The notes below the pieces were generated by a model. The model was not told the DNA's origin, searched no databases, and saw only the letters and a list, made by a program, of their open reading frames with translations. A DNA stretch of 48,309 nucleotides from Rhizomicrobium sp. (GTDB lineage: Bacteria > Pseudomonadota > Alphaproteobacteria > Micropepsales > Micropepsaceae). The DNA is taken from contig JARLIR010000115.1 of assembly GCA_031291635.1 (NCBI GenBank), positions 1 to 48,309 on the forward strand, written 5' to 3'. Position 1 is the first letter of the stretch. Every line of letters starts with the position of its first letter. Both the position numbers and the translations under genes were made by a program. Below, piece after piece: positions 7,787 to 17,195 of the stretch.

Positions 7787-10700
7787 ATGACTACCAAAAT
7801 GCGTTTTAGTACCCAGACGGCAATTGTCGCGTTGCTGGTCGGCATCACAGGCGCGGCACAAGCCCAAGCTTCCGACAATATGGAAACCGTAACGGTCACA
7901 GGCTTTCGCGCCTCCTTGGCCAATGCGCTGAATGCGAAGCAGAACTCGAACCTGCTGATGGAATCGATCGCTGCCGAAGATATCGGCAAGATGCCGGACC
8001 AGAACGTTGCCGAGTCGCTGCAGCGCCTGCCGGGCGTGCAGATCGCCCGTGACCAAGGCAAAGGCACGCGCGTTTTGATCAACGGCCTGCGCCAGAACCT
8101 CACCACCCTCAACGGTGATGTCTTTCTGACCGGCAAAGAATTCTATGTCTCGGGCGAAGCAGGCGGCGGCGGCGCTGGTGCCAACGCGCAATACGCCTCG
8201 CTGGAAGGCATTCCGAGCGAAGAAATCGGCGGCATCGACATCTTCAAGAGCCCCAATGCATCGCTCTCCGAAGGCGGCCTGGGCGGCATCATCAACCTCA
8301 AGACCCGCAATCCTTTGGATGCGCCGGATGGCCTCTCGCTCACCGCGAATTTGCGCGGAACCTCGACGAGCTATTCTTCCTTGGCTCGCATAACGCCGAA
8401 CGCCACGTTGGTCGCTTCCTACAAGCCCAGCAGCACCTTCGCGATTACGGGCAGCGTCTCGTATGATAACGAAGACACCCATACCAAAGAATTTGAAGCG
8501 TATAACCGCAGTCCTTGGGTCATCACCGGCGCCGACGTGACCGGGTATAACGATGTGGGCAATCTGGCATGTAGTGTCGATGCCAACCACAACTGCGTTG
8601 CCGGTATTAGCGGCCAAGGCAAACTGCCGAGCGGCCAGACCTACATGATGCAGCAGTACGCGTATTTCAGCGATGTCTACGACCAAAACAGAACGACCGG
8701 TGCGACGATCGGTGCGGCATGGAATGTTTCGGATTCTGTCCAGACCAGCCTCAACTGGTTCTATTCCCATATCTCTGACAAGAACACGACCTATTCGGAT
8801 AAGGTCGGCTTCAACGGATCGGGCTCGACTTCAAACGTACCCGGTCTTTCCGCACCGGGCATTAATGCAAGTCAGCCTTTTTCTATCGACGGCAACGGCG
8901 TCGTGGAATCGGCACAGTTCTGGCTGCAGGGTGCAGAAACAGCAACATTGCTCCAGCGGCAGGGCTCGGACGCCAACAACGTTCAGTGGCACACGAGTTT
9001 TGACAACGGCGGTCCGCTCACGGCGACCCTTGATGTCTCCTGGGCACACGCAAACGCAAGCCTGAAGGCCGCCCAACAAGACATCGAACATGGCTATTAT
9101 ACGGCTACCGGAACTTCGACTTCGGCGGCGCCAACTGCTCCGGGCTGTAACAACTTCTCGGCTGCCTGCGCCGTTGGTGCTGGCAATCCGGCGATTGGGT
9201 TGAAGTGGAATAATGGCGGCGATTCCGGCCTGCCCACCGCGTCCTATCTCGCACCTTACGCCGATGTTCTCTCCAATCCGAACTATGCGTTGTTCAAGTC
9301 CGCTTGGGCATGGGCCAACGCGTCAAAGCAGGATCAAGAGGCTATTAGAGGTGCTTTGGTCTATAAGGTCCCGAGCGTCGAAGGCAGCGTCACACTTGGT
9401 TTCCGCATCGCACAGCGCAATGTCGGGGAAAATTTTGGCCGCTACCTGATCAACGGCTTTACCCAAAGCGGAGCTTATGTCGCCAACTGCTGCTACGCTC
9501 AGAATAACGGCCCGGGCCTTTACTATCAGGATCCTGGCTACGCAGCCATTCCGTACGATACGGCGGCCTCTAATCCGGCCTTGGCGCTTACCGTCAAGAA
9601 CTTCGCCTTCGGCAACATCATCGTGAAGAATCCGGTCACCGGCGGCATGAACAACCCGGCGACCTTCTACAACACGATCTGGAACCAGGCGGCGAATGTG
9701 CCGACTATGGCGCCGGCGGCCACATCGGCTGGCGTGCCTTGCACCTCGACGGCTCAGCCAGGTTGTGCCGCAAGCAAGACAGCGGTGCCGAACAATTCGG
9801 AAGCGCTTTACCTCGACACTCTCAGCTCATTCAAAGTGCATGAAAACAGCCAAGCCTTCTATCTGATGTCCGACTTGGGCAGCAAAGATAAGGGCTACCA
9901 CATCAACTTCGGTGTGCGCGTCGTGTACACCAGCCAAACCATCACGGGTGCCTCGTCGGCCCCAGTGGTCACTTCCTATGGCACCGCCACGTGGAATGGT
10001 GTGAACAGCAACAACGTGCCGTTCACGAGCACCAAAAACACGGTGGACTTCCTGCCGTCCATGAACTTGGCATTCTATCCGACAGACGATCAGATCGTCC
10101 GCTTGAGCGCGGCGCGGGTGGTATCGCCCGCCGATCTGTTCAATCTCGGCGTCGGCCAGAGCTACAACTACACGCGTGAAACCGGTGCTCGGACCAATAT
10201 CCACACCGGCGTGGCCGATGGCTTCAAGTTTGCCAACGGCAGTTCGGGCAATCCGCAGTTGGACCCCTATCGCGCCAAGCAGTTCAACCTGTCGTGGGAA
10301 GATTATTTCGCCCCAGAAGCCCTGGCCAGCGTCGGCGTCTTCTACAAGCAGATTGAAAGCTTCGAAGTCACCCAGCCCGTCAATACGACGGTCATGGATG
10401 ATTTCGGCGGCTCGGCAGGTCCGATCAACATGCCGGTGAATGGCGGCAAAGGTTCGATCTACGGCTTGGAATTGTCGGGACAGTATGTGTTCGATCTGGG
10501 CGTCGGTTTGGCGGCCAACTACACCTACAGCCAATCCAAGTCGGCTCTGACGACCGCGTTCAGCGCGCATCTGCCGATCCCTGACGTTTCGGATCACGCT
10601 GCGACTGCCACGGTGTTCTACTCGAAGTACGGCTTCGATGCGCGTATGTCCTATTCATGGCGCAGCAAGGCCGTGAATGGCGGCGTCGGCGGCTCTGTCT

Positions 10701-10936
10701 TCGCGCCCATCAACACGGCCACGGGCAATTCGGTCAACTACGGCGTCTTCACAGCCCCTTATGGTCAGCTTGATGCGCAGTTGGGTTACAACATCAACGA
10801 CAACTTCAGCGTCTCGGTATCGGCGCAGAATTTGACCGCTGAAGCCCAGCACACATATCTGCAGTACCCGAACCAGCCGTTCACCTACGACAACAGCGGC
10901 ACGCGCTACTTCTTCAGCATCAAGGCCCACATGTAA
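7787..10936 (+). CDS. TonB-dependent receptor, probable manno-oligosaccharide transporter
   Basis: A 1049-residue outer-membrane receptor. It has a signal peptide ending AAQAQA, then a TonB-box-like METVTVTGF segment and a plug domain (IGKMPDQNVAESLQRLPGVQI, VLINGLRQN, FKSPNASLSEGGLGGIINL). A beta-barrel follows and ends in an aromatic strand (RYFFSIKAHM). Length and plug motifs match the TonB-Xanth-Caul receptors that import plant-derived glycans. The start at 7787 was chosen over an upstream in-frame codon at 7730 because it has an AGAAGGGG box about 9 bp ahead and begins the signal peptide. LacI-type operators lie upstream, a strong terminator follows, and mannan-degrading enzymes surround it, so manno-oligosaccharide is the probable cargo; the ligand itself is inference. 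Confidence 0.9.
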   Translation: MTTKMRFSTQTAIVALLVGITGAAQAQASDNMETVTVTGFRASLANALNAKQNSNLLMESIAAEDIGKMPDQNVAESLQRLPGVQIARDQGKGTRVLINGLRQNLTTLNGDVFLTGKEFYVSGEAGGGGAGANAQYASLEGIPSEEIGGIDIFKSPNASLSEGGLGGIINLKTRNPLDAPDGLSLTANLRGTSTSYSSLARITPNATLVASYKPSSTFAITGSVSYDNEDTHTKEFEAYNRSPWVITGADVTGYNDVGNLACSVDANHNCVAGISGQGKLPSGQTYMMQQYAYFSDVYDQNRTTGATIGAAWNVSDSVQTSLNWFYSHISDKNTTYSDKVGFNGSGSTSNVPGLSAPGINASQPFSIDGNGVVESAQFWLQGAETATLLQRQGSDANNVQWHTSFDNGGPLTATLDVSWAHANASLKAAQQDIEHGYYTATGTSTSAAPTAPGCNNFSAACAVGAGNPAIGLKWNNGGDSGLPTASYLAPYADVLSNPNYALFKSAWAWANASKQDQEAIRGALVYKVPSVEGSVTLGFRIAQRNVGENFGRYLINGFTQSGAYVANCCYAQNNGPGLYYQDPGYAAIPYDTAASNPALALTVKNFAFGNIIVKNPVTGGMNNPATFYNTIWNQAANVPTMAPAATSAGVPCTSTAQPGCAASKTAVPNNSEALYLDTLSSFKVHENSQAFYLMSDLGSKDKGYHINFGVRVVYTSQTITGASSAPVVTSYGTATWNGVNSNNVPFTSTKNTVDFLPSMNLAFYPTDDQIVRLSAARVVSPADLFNLGVGQSYNYTRETGARTNIHTGVADGFKFANGSSGNPQLDPYRAKQFNLSWEDYFAPEALASVGVFYKQIESFEVTQPVNTTVMDDFGGSAGPINMPVNGGKGSIYGLELSGQYVFDLGVGLAANYTYSQSKSALTTAFSAHLPIPDVSDHAATATVFYSKYGFDARMSYSWRSKAVNGGVGGSVFAPINTATGNSVNYGVFTAPYGQLDAQLGYNINDNFSVSVSAQNLTAEAQHTYLQYPNQPFTYDNSGTRYFFSIKAHM

Positions 10937-10944
10937 GCTTCGGC

Positions 10945-10966
10945 AACGGGGGCTGCGGCCCCCGTT
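10945..10966 (+). terminator. GC-rich hairpin after receptor gene
   Basis: Perfect 8-bp stem AACGGGGG / CCCCCGTT with a 6-nt loop, 9 bp past the receptor stop. Only a short T-rich tract (ATTTTC) follows. Confidence 0.55.
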
Positions 10967-10990
10967 CTCCATTTTCGTAGTGCCTTCCCC

Positions 10991-11022
10991 GGCGGTCATC
11001 GCAAGATGGCCGCCCTTTTTTT
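10991..11022 (+). terminator. Strong rho-independent terminator of the receptor gene
   Basis: GGCGGTCATC and GATGGCCGCC form a 10-bp stem with one G-T wobble and a GCAA tetraloop, followed directly by seven T. Confidence 0.85.
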
Positions 11023-11030
11023 GTCCGGAC

Positions 11031-11059
11031 AAAAGAAAACGGGCGCCGTAGCGCCCGTT
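11031..11059 (-). terminator. Terminator of the GH130 gene
   Basis: Perfect 9-bp stem AACGGGCGC / GCGCCCGTT with a 4-nt loop. On the minus strand it is followed by TTTTCTTTT. It serves the mannanase-phosphorylase operon that ends at 11083. Confidence 0.85.
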
Positions 11060-11082
11060 CCGTCCCAATCTGTCTGTCGCTT

Positions 11083-12264
11083 CTATTTCAAGGCTAGGTT
11101 CTTGGCGGCGAGGGAGCTGCGCTGGGCCACGCATTGCGCCGAGGTCAGGGGATCCTCTGGCGTGTTGACCACATAATCAATCAGCCGTTCCACCGTCGAT
11201 GTCGCCACGTGTAGCCGTGTGTCGGAAGAGGCGTAATAGATGAATACATCGCCCTTCTCGTTGGCGATCCAACCATTGGAGAAGGCCACATTGGAGACAT
11301 CGCCGACGCGCTCGGCGCCTTCGGGGGCAATGAAATAGCCGCTCGGGGTGTGGGTCACGCGCCAGGGTTCGTTCAGGTCTGTCATGAACATATAAAGCAC
11401 ATAACGCAGGCCCGCTGCTGTGTTACGCACGCCATGGGCAAGGTTGAGCCAGCCTTGAGCCGTCTTGATCGGTGCCGGGCCTTGGCCGTTTTTGACCTCT
11501 TTGATGGTGTGATAGACCTTCTTGTCGATGACGATTTCGGTCTCGATCACGGCATTGGTCATGTCGTCGGCAAGGCCCCAGCCAATGCCGCCGCCACTGC
11601 CGACGCTGATGAAGCCATCTTGCGGGCGGGTGTAGAGCGCGTATTTGCCGTTCACGAATTCGGGATGCAACACCACATTGCGCTGTTGGCCGGAGCTGGT
11701 AACGAGATCCGGCAGACGCTCCCAGGCGACAAGATCCTTGGTGCGCGCGATACCGCATTGGGCGTCGGCCGCAGAGGCGTCATTGGGCAGGGACAGGTCT
11801 TTGCGTTCGGTGCAGAACAGCCCGTAGATCCAGCCGTCCTCATGCGCCGTCAAGCGCATGTCATAGACATTGGTGTCGGGGCGGTCGGTCTGCGGCAAGG
11901 CGATGGGATAATCCCAGAAGCGGAAGTGGTCGACACCGTTCGGGCTTTCGGCGATGGCGAAGAAGGATTTGCGATCCATGCCTTCGACGCGCACCACGAC
12001 GAGATATTTGCCGTCCCGATAGAGCGCTCCGGCGTTGAAGGTGGCGTTGACACCGAGCCGCTCCATCAGGAAAGGGTTCGTCGCCGGGTCGAAATCATAG
12101 CGCCAGGACAGCGGCGTGTGGTCCGCCGTGACGACGGGATGTTCCCAGCGCTGATAGACACCATTATGGGCCGCAAGCGGCTGGTTCAGTCGCGTCACCA
12201 GTGCCTCATGGGCGTCCGTGAGCGCTGCAAGGCGCGATGCAAAGGTTTCGTTGGTGGGGAACAT
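11083..12264 (-). CDS. GH130 glycoside phosphorylase (4-O-beta-mannosyl-glucose phosphorylase type)
   Basis: A 393-residue cytoplasmic enzyme without signal peptide. It would split beta-1,4-mannosyl-glucose with phosphate into mannose 1-phosphate and glucose. The segments [56 protein letters not shown] and [16 protein letters not shown] follow the subfamily-1 GH130 pattern (EC 2.4.1.281). Long open reading is also possible from 12303, but that would overlap the mannanase stop; the ATG at 12264 follows that stop by 10 bp and has an AAAGAG box. It is the second gene of an operon after the secreted GH26 mannanase, so it acts on products of mannan breakdown once they reach the cytoplasm. The exact acceptor specificity (mannosyl-glucose or mannobiose) is inferred from subfamily resemblance. 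Confidence 0.88.
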   Translation of the reverse strand: MFPTNETFASRLAALTDAHEALVTRLNQPLAAHNGVYQRWEHPVVTADHTPLSWRYDFDPATNPFLMERLGVNATFNAGALYRDGKYLVVVRVEGMDRKSFFAIAESPNGVDHFRFWDYPIALPQTDRPDTNVYDMRLTAHEDGWIYGLFCTERKDLSLPNDASAADAQCGIARTKDLVAWERLPDLVTSSGQQRNVVLHPEFVNGKYALYTRPQDGFISVGSGGGIGWGLADDMTNAVIETEIVIDKKVYHTIKEVKNGQGPAPIKTAQGWLNLAHGVRNTAAGLRYVLYMFMTDLNEPWRVTHTPSGYFIAPEGAERVGDVSNVAFSNGWIANEKGDVFIYYASSDTRLHVATSTVERLIDYVVNTPEDPLTSAQCVAQRSSLAAKNLALK

Positions 12265-12274
12265 GGGGCGCTCT

Positions 12275-13387
12275 TTAATGCAGTTTGAGGGGGCAGATGG
12301 CATTGGGCTTGTGCAAGGGGCTCGGATTGCTCACATGCGCAGCCAAGGTGGAGCGGAAGGCCGGTGGCAATTCGCCTAAGGCCAAAATGCGCGGCAATTT
12401 GAAGAAGGCGGTTACTTGTTCGGGTTTGTTACAACTCGGGCAGTCGCCATTCCAGGTCCAGCCCACATTGAGGTTGTCACCCCACAGCAGCACATAAGAC
12501 GGGTTGGTCTCTTCCAGAACTTTGGCGCTAGGTGCTAAACCCACTTCGGTGAAGGCAAAGCTCGCGGGCCCGCCCAATTTGGTGAGATTGGTTTTGGCCG
12601 CCGCGAATTTCGGCGTGTTGGGATCGGGCTCATACATATCGGTGCCGACCAGATCGGGCTTGTGGCGTTTGGGGAAATAGCGCGCGGCATCGGCGGCCTC
12701 GCGATCCACCGAGAAGATCCAGATCAAATTGTCGAGCTTTTCATTGACGACGAGTTCGTCGTAAAGCGCATCCAACAAGTCCGGCAGCGCGTCCTGCTTG
12801 CCCCACCAGAACCAGTTGCCGTTCATCTCGTGATAGGGCCTGAGCAGCACCACCACGCCTTCGGCGCGCAGCTTATGCAGCACCTTTGCCATGGCTCGGA
12901 CGTCGGCGAGCCACAGAGCGTTTTCGCGGGTTCCGGGCGTCAACACGAGCTTCAGCGTCTCTGCACTCATCGGTTTTTTCGCGCACTCGTAGTATTCACC
13001 GCGCACGCAAATCTCGACGGGATTGCGCTGGTGCCACGACATGGTGACGAGCCCGCCCGCCGCCGATTGTGTTAAAGCGCGGTCGATCAGATGGGCAGAA
13101 TAGGGCGGGTAGGCGATGGCGTTCATCAATTCCAAGCCAAGCACCGCAGGGCGTTCGCCGGTCATCGCCTTCAGCCGGTCCGCCGAAGTGCAGTCGATAT
13201 AGACCTCGTATTCATTGACCTGCACACCCGCAAGCGTCTTTTTTTGTGCGGGCAATTCAGCGAGATAGCTGAGGATCGCGGCGCGCTTGCCTTTGATCTC
13301 TGTGGTCAGAGTCTTGGGCGCGGCAACACTCGGAATCAGAGTAAGGGCGATCATTCCCGCCGCCCCCAGCAACGCGGCAAAACGCAT
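12275..13387 (-). CDS. Secreted GH26 beta-mannanase
   Basis: A 370-residue endo-beta-1,4-mannanase or mannobiohydrolase with a cleavable signal peptide (residues 1-23, ending SVAA). The GH26 acid/base motif [14 protein letters not shown] is near residues 183-196, and the nucleophile Glu lies in AFTEVGLAP near residue 280. MSWHQRNP and GTDMYEP are further family markers. Length equals a single catalytic domain with no binding module. Its GGGAGAG ribosome site is good. It is transcribed with the GH130 gene and divergently from an aldo/keto reductase across a LacI-type palindrome. It would act in the periplasm or at the cell surface to shorten mannan chains. Confidence 0.92.
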   Translation of the reverse strand: MRFAALLGAAGMIALTLIPSVAAPKTLTTEIKGKRAAILSYLAELPAQKKTLAGVQVNEYEVYIDCTSADRLKAMTGERPAVLGLELMNAIAYPPYSAHLIDRALTQSAAGGLVTMSWHQRNPVEICVRGEYYECAKKPMSAETLKLVLTPGTRENALWLADVRAMAKVLHKLRAEGVVVLLRPYHEMNGNWFWWGKQDALPDLLDALYDELVVNEKLDNLIWIFSVDREAADAARYFPKRHKPDLVGTDMYEPDPNTPKFAAAKTNLTKLGGPASFAFTEVGLAPSAKVLEETNPSYVLLWGDNLNVGWTWNGDCPSCNKPEQVTAFFKLPRILALGELPPAFRSTLAAHVSNPSPLHKPNAICPLKLH

Positions 13388-13444
13388 GTTCTCTCCCTCG
13401 CGATATTTGTTCTGTTGCGAAATTGTAGCTATAGGATGACGTCA

Positions 13445-13458
13445 TGACAACGCTTACG
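13445..13458 (+). promoter_or_regulatory. LacI-type operator in the mannanase/reductase promoter
   Basis: TGACAACGCTTACG has the same CGCTTAC half as the operators before the receptor gene. It sits in the 87-bp divergent spacer. One half is degenerate, so binding is less certain. Confidence 0.45.
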
Positions 13459-13474
13459 CAGTGAGGGAACGGTC

Positions 13475-14344
13475 ATGTTGGGATTGTCGGAACGCGCCAA
13501 GAAGCGGCTCGCCTATGGATTTTGGCGTTACACTGAGGACCGCGTAGACGAAGCCATCGCGATGCTGTCGCTCGCTCGTGAAAGTGGCATCGACCATTTC
13601 GACACTGCCGACGTTTATGGCGGATCCAGCGGTTTTGGTGGCGCGGAACGGCTGTTGGGAGCCGTGCGCAAGAAAGCACCGAAACTGTTTGATGGCGTGA
13701 CCCTAGCGACCAAGGCGGGTTGCGACATGGCAAGCCCTTACCAATCCTCGCCCGCTTATTTGAAAGCCGCTGCCGATGCCAGTTTGTCGCGCCTCGGTGT
13801 CGCACGCATCGACCTTTTCTACATTCACCGGCCGGATCTTCTGACCCATCCCGCGGATGCGGCAGGCGCCCTCGACGATCTCATCGCAGCGGGCAAGATC
13901 GCCGCTGTCGGTGTTTCCAACTATTCCGTGTCCCAAGTCGAGGCTCTGGCCCGCTTCATGAAGGCGCCGATCCGCGCAAATCAGATCGAATTTTCGGCAG
14001 GGCATGTCGCGCCGCTTTTCGATGGCACCCTCGATCAAGCCATGAAGCGTCATATCGCCATTCCGGCCTGGTCGCCGATGGCGGGCGGACGCTTGGGCGC
14101 CCACGGCCCGGAAGCCTTTGCGGCCGTACGCACTGTCCTGGCACGGCTCGCTGAGCAGCATGACGTGACGCCCACTGCCATCGCGATTGCGTTTTTGCTG
14201 ATGCATCCGGCAGCGGTGACGCCGATCCTCGGTAGCACCCGCCCGGAGCGGTTGCGCGAGGCCTTGGCGGGCTTGAAGGTGAGCCTCGGGCGTCGCGATT
14301 GGTACGATATTGTAGAAGCCGCGCGCGGCGAGCGGATGCCCTAA
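13475..14344 (+). CDS. Aldo/keto reductase
   Basis: A 289-residue NAD(P)H-dependent TIM-barrel oxidoreductase. The catalytic Asp and Tyr lie in HFDTADVYG (about 44-52), the Lys in ATKAG (about 79-83) and the His in FYIHRPD (about 111-117). GVSNYSVSQVEAL and IPAWSPMAGGRLG are cofactor and barrel motifs resembling YdhF-type reductases. A GAGGGAAC ribosome site precedes the start. It shares a control region with the mannanase operon, so it may reduce a sugar or sugar-derived aldehyde from mannan use, but the substrate is not known. Confidence 0.85.
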   Translation: MLGLSERAKKRLAYGFWRYTEDRVDEAIAMLSLARESGIDHFDTADVYGGSSGFGGAERLLGAVRKKAPKLFDGVTLATKAGCDMASPYQSSPAYLKAAADASLSRLGVARIDLFYIHRPDLLTHPADAAGALDDLIAAGKIAAVGVSNYSVSQVEALARFMKAPIRANQIEFSAGHVAPLFDGTLDQAMKRHIAIPAWSPMAGGRLGAHGPEAFAAVRTVLARLAEQHDVTPTAIAIAFLLMHPAAVTPILGSTRPERLREALAGLKVSLGRRDWYDIVEAARGERMP

Positions 14345-14362
14345 CCGCGCCCGGCCCGCCGC

Positions 14363-15511
14363 TTACATCGCGGCTTTATAAAGTTCCAGCACCTCTGCCG
14401 CCGTGGCGGACACCGGATTGCCACCGGCGCAGGGGTCGGCCAAGGCTTTGGGCACGAAACCGGCAAGGTCGGCTTCCGTTACACCGAGTTCGGCGAAGCC
14501 TTTGGGAATGCCGACTTGTGCGGACAGCGCCCGGATCGCGTCGATTGCCGCCAGCGACGCCTGCTCTTCGGTGAGGGTGCTGATGTCGACGCCCATGGCG
14601 TCCGCAATGCGGGCAAAGCGCGCCACCGCATGGGGCCGATTGAAGGCTTCGACCACGGGTAACAGAATGGCGTTGCAGACTCCATGCGGCAGATCTTTCA
14701 CGGCGCCAGGCTGGTGGGCGAGGGCATGCACGAGGCCAAGCCCCGCACTGTTGAAGGCCATACCGGCAAGAAATTCGCCATAGGCCATCTGTTCCCGCGC
14801 CGCGAGGTCTTTGCCGTTTTCCACGGCGCGCGGCAGGTGTTTGGTGATGACGCGGATGGCTTCCAGCGCCGAATGATCCGTCAGCGGATGCGCGCCTTTG
14901 GAAACATAGGCTTCGATTGCATGGGTCAGCGCGTCCATGCCCGTGGCGGCCGTGGTGCCGCGCGGCACGCTCACCATCATCTCGGGATCGTTCACCGAAA
15001 TATCGGGAATGATATGCGTATCGATGATGACCATCTTCACTTGACGGGCGGTATCGGTAATGACGGCGTTAGACGTAACCTCGGCTGCGGTTCCTGCCGT
15101 GGTGTTGATGGCAATCAGAAAGGCGCCGTCTTTGCCCACTTTGCCGATGCCTTCATAGAGGCTGATCGGGCCGGGATTGGCGGTCAGGATGCGCACCGCT
15201 TTGGCGGTATCGATGGGGCTGCCCCCGCCAACGGCGACAATGCTGTCGCAGCGATTTTCTTGGAACAGAGCAAAGGCCGCCTCGACCACGGTCACTGTCG
15301 GATTGGGAACCACGCCATCGAATACGACGGGCGCCACATCCGCTGCCTTCAAGCCGCTCAGCAGGGGGGCCACAACACCGGCTTTCACCAGCATCGCATC
15401 GGTCACAACCAGCGGCCTGCTCAACCCATGCGTGGTGAGTTCCGCCGGTATTTCGCTCAGGCAACCAGCGCCGCTGATATTGATTTTGGGAAAGCACAGA
15501 CGAAAGCTCAT
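14363..15511 (-). CDS. Iron-containing alcohol dehydrogenase
   Basis: A 382-residue group III alcohol dehydrogenase. The nucleotide-binding signature GGGSPIDTAKA is near residue 95, and the iron ligands are in the segments TGMDALTHAIEAYVS, LVHALAHQPGA and LPHGVCNA. The in-frame opening extends 42 codons upstream, but that sequence is basic and unlike the family, so the ATG at 15511 (MSFRLCFPKINISGAG) is preferred although its ribosome site is weak. It faces the aldo/keto reductase tail to tail with 18 bp between. The substrate is unknown; lactaldehyde, butanol and ethanol dehydrogenases share this fold. Confidence 0.88.
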   Translation of the reverse strand: MSFRLCFPKINISGAGCLSEIPAELTTHGLSRPLVVTDAMLVKAGVVAPLLSGLKAADVAPVVFDGVVPNPTVTVVEAAFALFQENRCDSIVAVGGGSPIDTAKAVRILTANPGPISLYEGIGKVGKDGAFLIAINTTAGTAAEVTSNAVITDTARQVKMVIIDTHIIPDISVNDPEMMVSVPRGTTAATGMDALTHAIEAYVSKGAHPLTDHSALEAIRVITKHLPRAVENGKDLAAREQMAYGEFLAGMAFNSAGLGLVHALAHQPGAVKDLPHGVCNAILLPVVEAFNRPHAVARFARIADAMGVDISTLTEEQASLAAIDAIRALSAQVGIPKGFAELGVTEADLAGFVPKALADPCAGGNPVSATAAEVLELYKAAM

Positions 15512-15662
15512 AACCGGCACCGGATGTAGATGGCGGCCAAGCCTACTCCGGCAGCGGTAACCGGGCGACAATCGCAATGCGTGACATCTTCGCCCGCGCG
15601 GACGTACACTGAAGTCCGACCGGCACAACACAACCACCGGTCATTGTTGTGCGTTGACGCCC

Positions 15663-17183
15663 ATGGCTCACGAAATCGAAATCAAGCTTAGGGCCTCTAG
15701 TAAGGCGCTGAAAGCCGTTGCGAAGCTCGATTGGCTGATGGCCTTGGCGCAAGCTCCGCCCAAACGGAAAAAGCTGCGCTCAGTCTATTTCGATACATCT
15801 GCGCGGGCGTTGCAGCAACGCGGGCTCACCTTGCGCGTGCGTCATAGCGGGCGAAACCGTCTGCAGACGGTCAAGGCGAACAGCGCCGGAGTTTTTGCGC
15901 GCCATGAATGGGAATGCGACATCAAGGGCGACAAGCCCGATCTCACTGCTCTGCCGCAAGCGGCGCGCAAACGGCTCGGCAAATTGGAGCGCCTCCGTCC
16001 GGTCTTCGAAACCGCAGTGACGCGCACCACCATTACTCTTCTCTACGACGGCACCGCGATCGAATTGGCGCTTGATGCCGGTGTTATCAAAGCCCGGCGG
16101 CGCAGCGAGCCCATCAGTGAGATTGAGCTCGAATGGAAAGACGGTGATCCAGCTGGTCTTGCCGCCTTGGCCGAACGCTTAGCGGCCGACATCGCCGTGT
16201 CCTTCGAATGTCGCGCCAAATCCGAGCGCGGCTATGGCTTGGCAAGCGGCACCAGGAGCCGCGCTGTCCATGCACAGGATATCGAACTGAACGGCGACAT
16301 GACGGTTGCCGAAGCCTACCGCGCCATCGCGATGGAGTGTTTGCGGCATTTGTCGAGTAACGAGTCTGCGGTGCTTGCGGGGGATGCGGAAGGCGTCCAC
16401 CAAATGCGTGTGGGGCTCCGTCGCTTGCGGGCAGCGATGTCCTTGATGCGTGAGATGTTGAGCGATAGCCAAAGTCAGGCGATCCGCACCGAGCTCAAAT
16501 GGTTGACAGAACAACTCGGTCCCGCGCGGGATATCGACGTCTTCGTGCGCGACAGCCTTGCCCCGCTCGCCAAGGCCGCTCGTGGGATGACGGTTCTCAA
16601 AAAGGATATGGAACGGCAGCGGGACGAGGCTTTTACCCGTGCCCGCATGGCCGTGGCAGACGAGCGCTATCGCCGTCTCGTCTTGGCGGTCGCCTTGTGG
16701 CTCGCCAATGGAAACTGGGGCAGTAGTGAGGATCTGCTGCAGAGTGCCCATCGCGAACGCCCCATCCGCTCCTTTGCCAACGAAACGCTTACGACGCGGA
16801 CCCGCAAGGTTCTTAAGAAGACCCGCAAGCTGCAGTCTTTGCAGCCGCGGGCACGGCACAGGTTACGCATTGCTGCCAAGAAGCTGCGCTATGCAGCGGA
16901 ATTCTTTGCCATGCTCTATGACGGCAAAAAGGCCAAGGCGCGGCAGCAGAAAATGAGCGCCAATTTGGAAGCCCTGCAAGAGGCCCTAGGCCGTCTCAAC
17001 GATTTTGCGGTCCACCAGAAGATGGCCGGAAAAGTCATCGCGGCACCGACAGAGGGCAGTCCGAAAGAAGCTTATGGCTTTGGCATCGTCACCGGCCATG
17101 AGCTCAGCGAAAGTGAAGGTTTTCTCGCGGCTGCGCGTAAAGCCGGTGCGCGGCTGAAAGCGAAAAAGCCGTTCTGGACGTGA
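15663..17183 (+). CDS. CYTH and CHAD domain protein (triphosphatase/polyphosphate-binding)
   Basis: A 506-residue two-domain protein. Residues 1-200 form a CYTH domain starting with the EIEIKL signature; this fold hydrolyses inorganic triphosphate or related tunnel-bound substrates with divalent metal. Residues about 205-500 form a CHAD helical domain rich in His, Arg and Lys, with VHQMRVGLRRLRAAM, RHRLRIAAKKLRYAAEFF and related motifs, which binds polyphosphate. No signal peptide. A TTG codon three residues upstream (15654) could also start it; neither start has a clear ribosome site. A role in polyphosphate metabolism is inferred from domain content; a Ppx/GppA gene lies 20 kb away. Confidence 0.88.
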   Translation: MAHEIEIKLRASSKALKAVAKLDWLMALAQAPPKRKKLRSVYFDTSARALQQRGLTLRVRHSGRNRLQTVKANSAGVFARHEWECDIKGDKPDLTALPQAARKRLGKLERLRPVFETAVTRTTITLLYDGTAIELALDAGVIKARRRSEPISEIELEWKDGDPAGLAALAERLAADIAVSFECRAKSERGYGLASGTRSRAVHAQDIELNGDMTVAEAYRAIAMECLRHLSSNESAVLAGDAEGVHQMRVGLRRLRAAMSLMREMLSDSQSQAIRTELKWLTEQLGPARDIDVFVRDSLAPLAKAARGMTVLKKDMERQRDEAFTRARMAVADERYRRLVLAVALWLANGNWGSSEDLLQSAHRERPIRSFANETLTTRTRKVLKKTRKLQSLQPRARHRLRIAAKKLRYAAEFFAMLYDGKKAKARQQKMSANLEALQEALGRLNDFAVHQKMAGKVIAAPTEGSPKEAYGFGIVTGHELSESEGFLAAARKAGARLKAKKPFWT

Positions 17184-17195
17184 CCGTTTCGCGCC

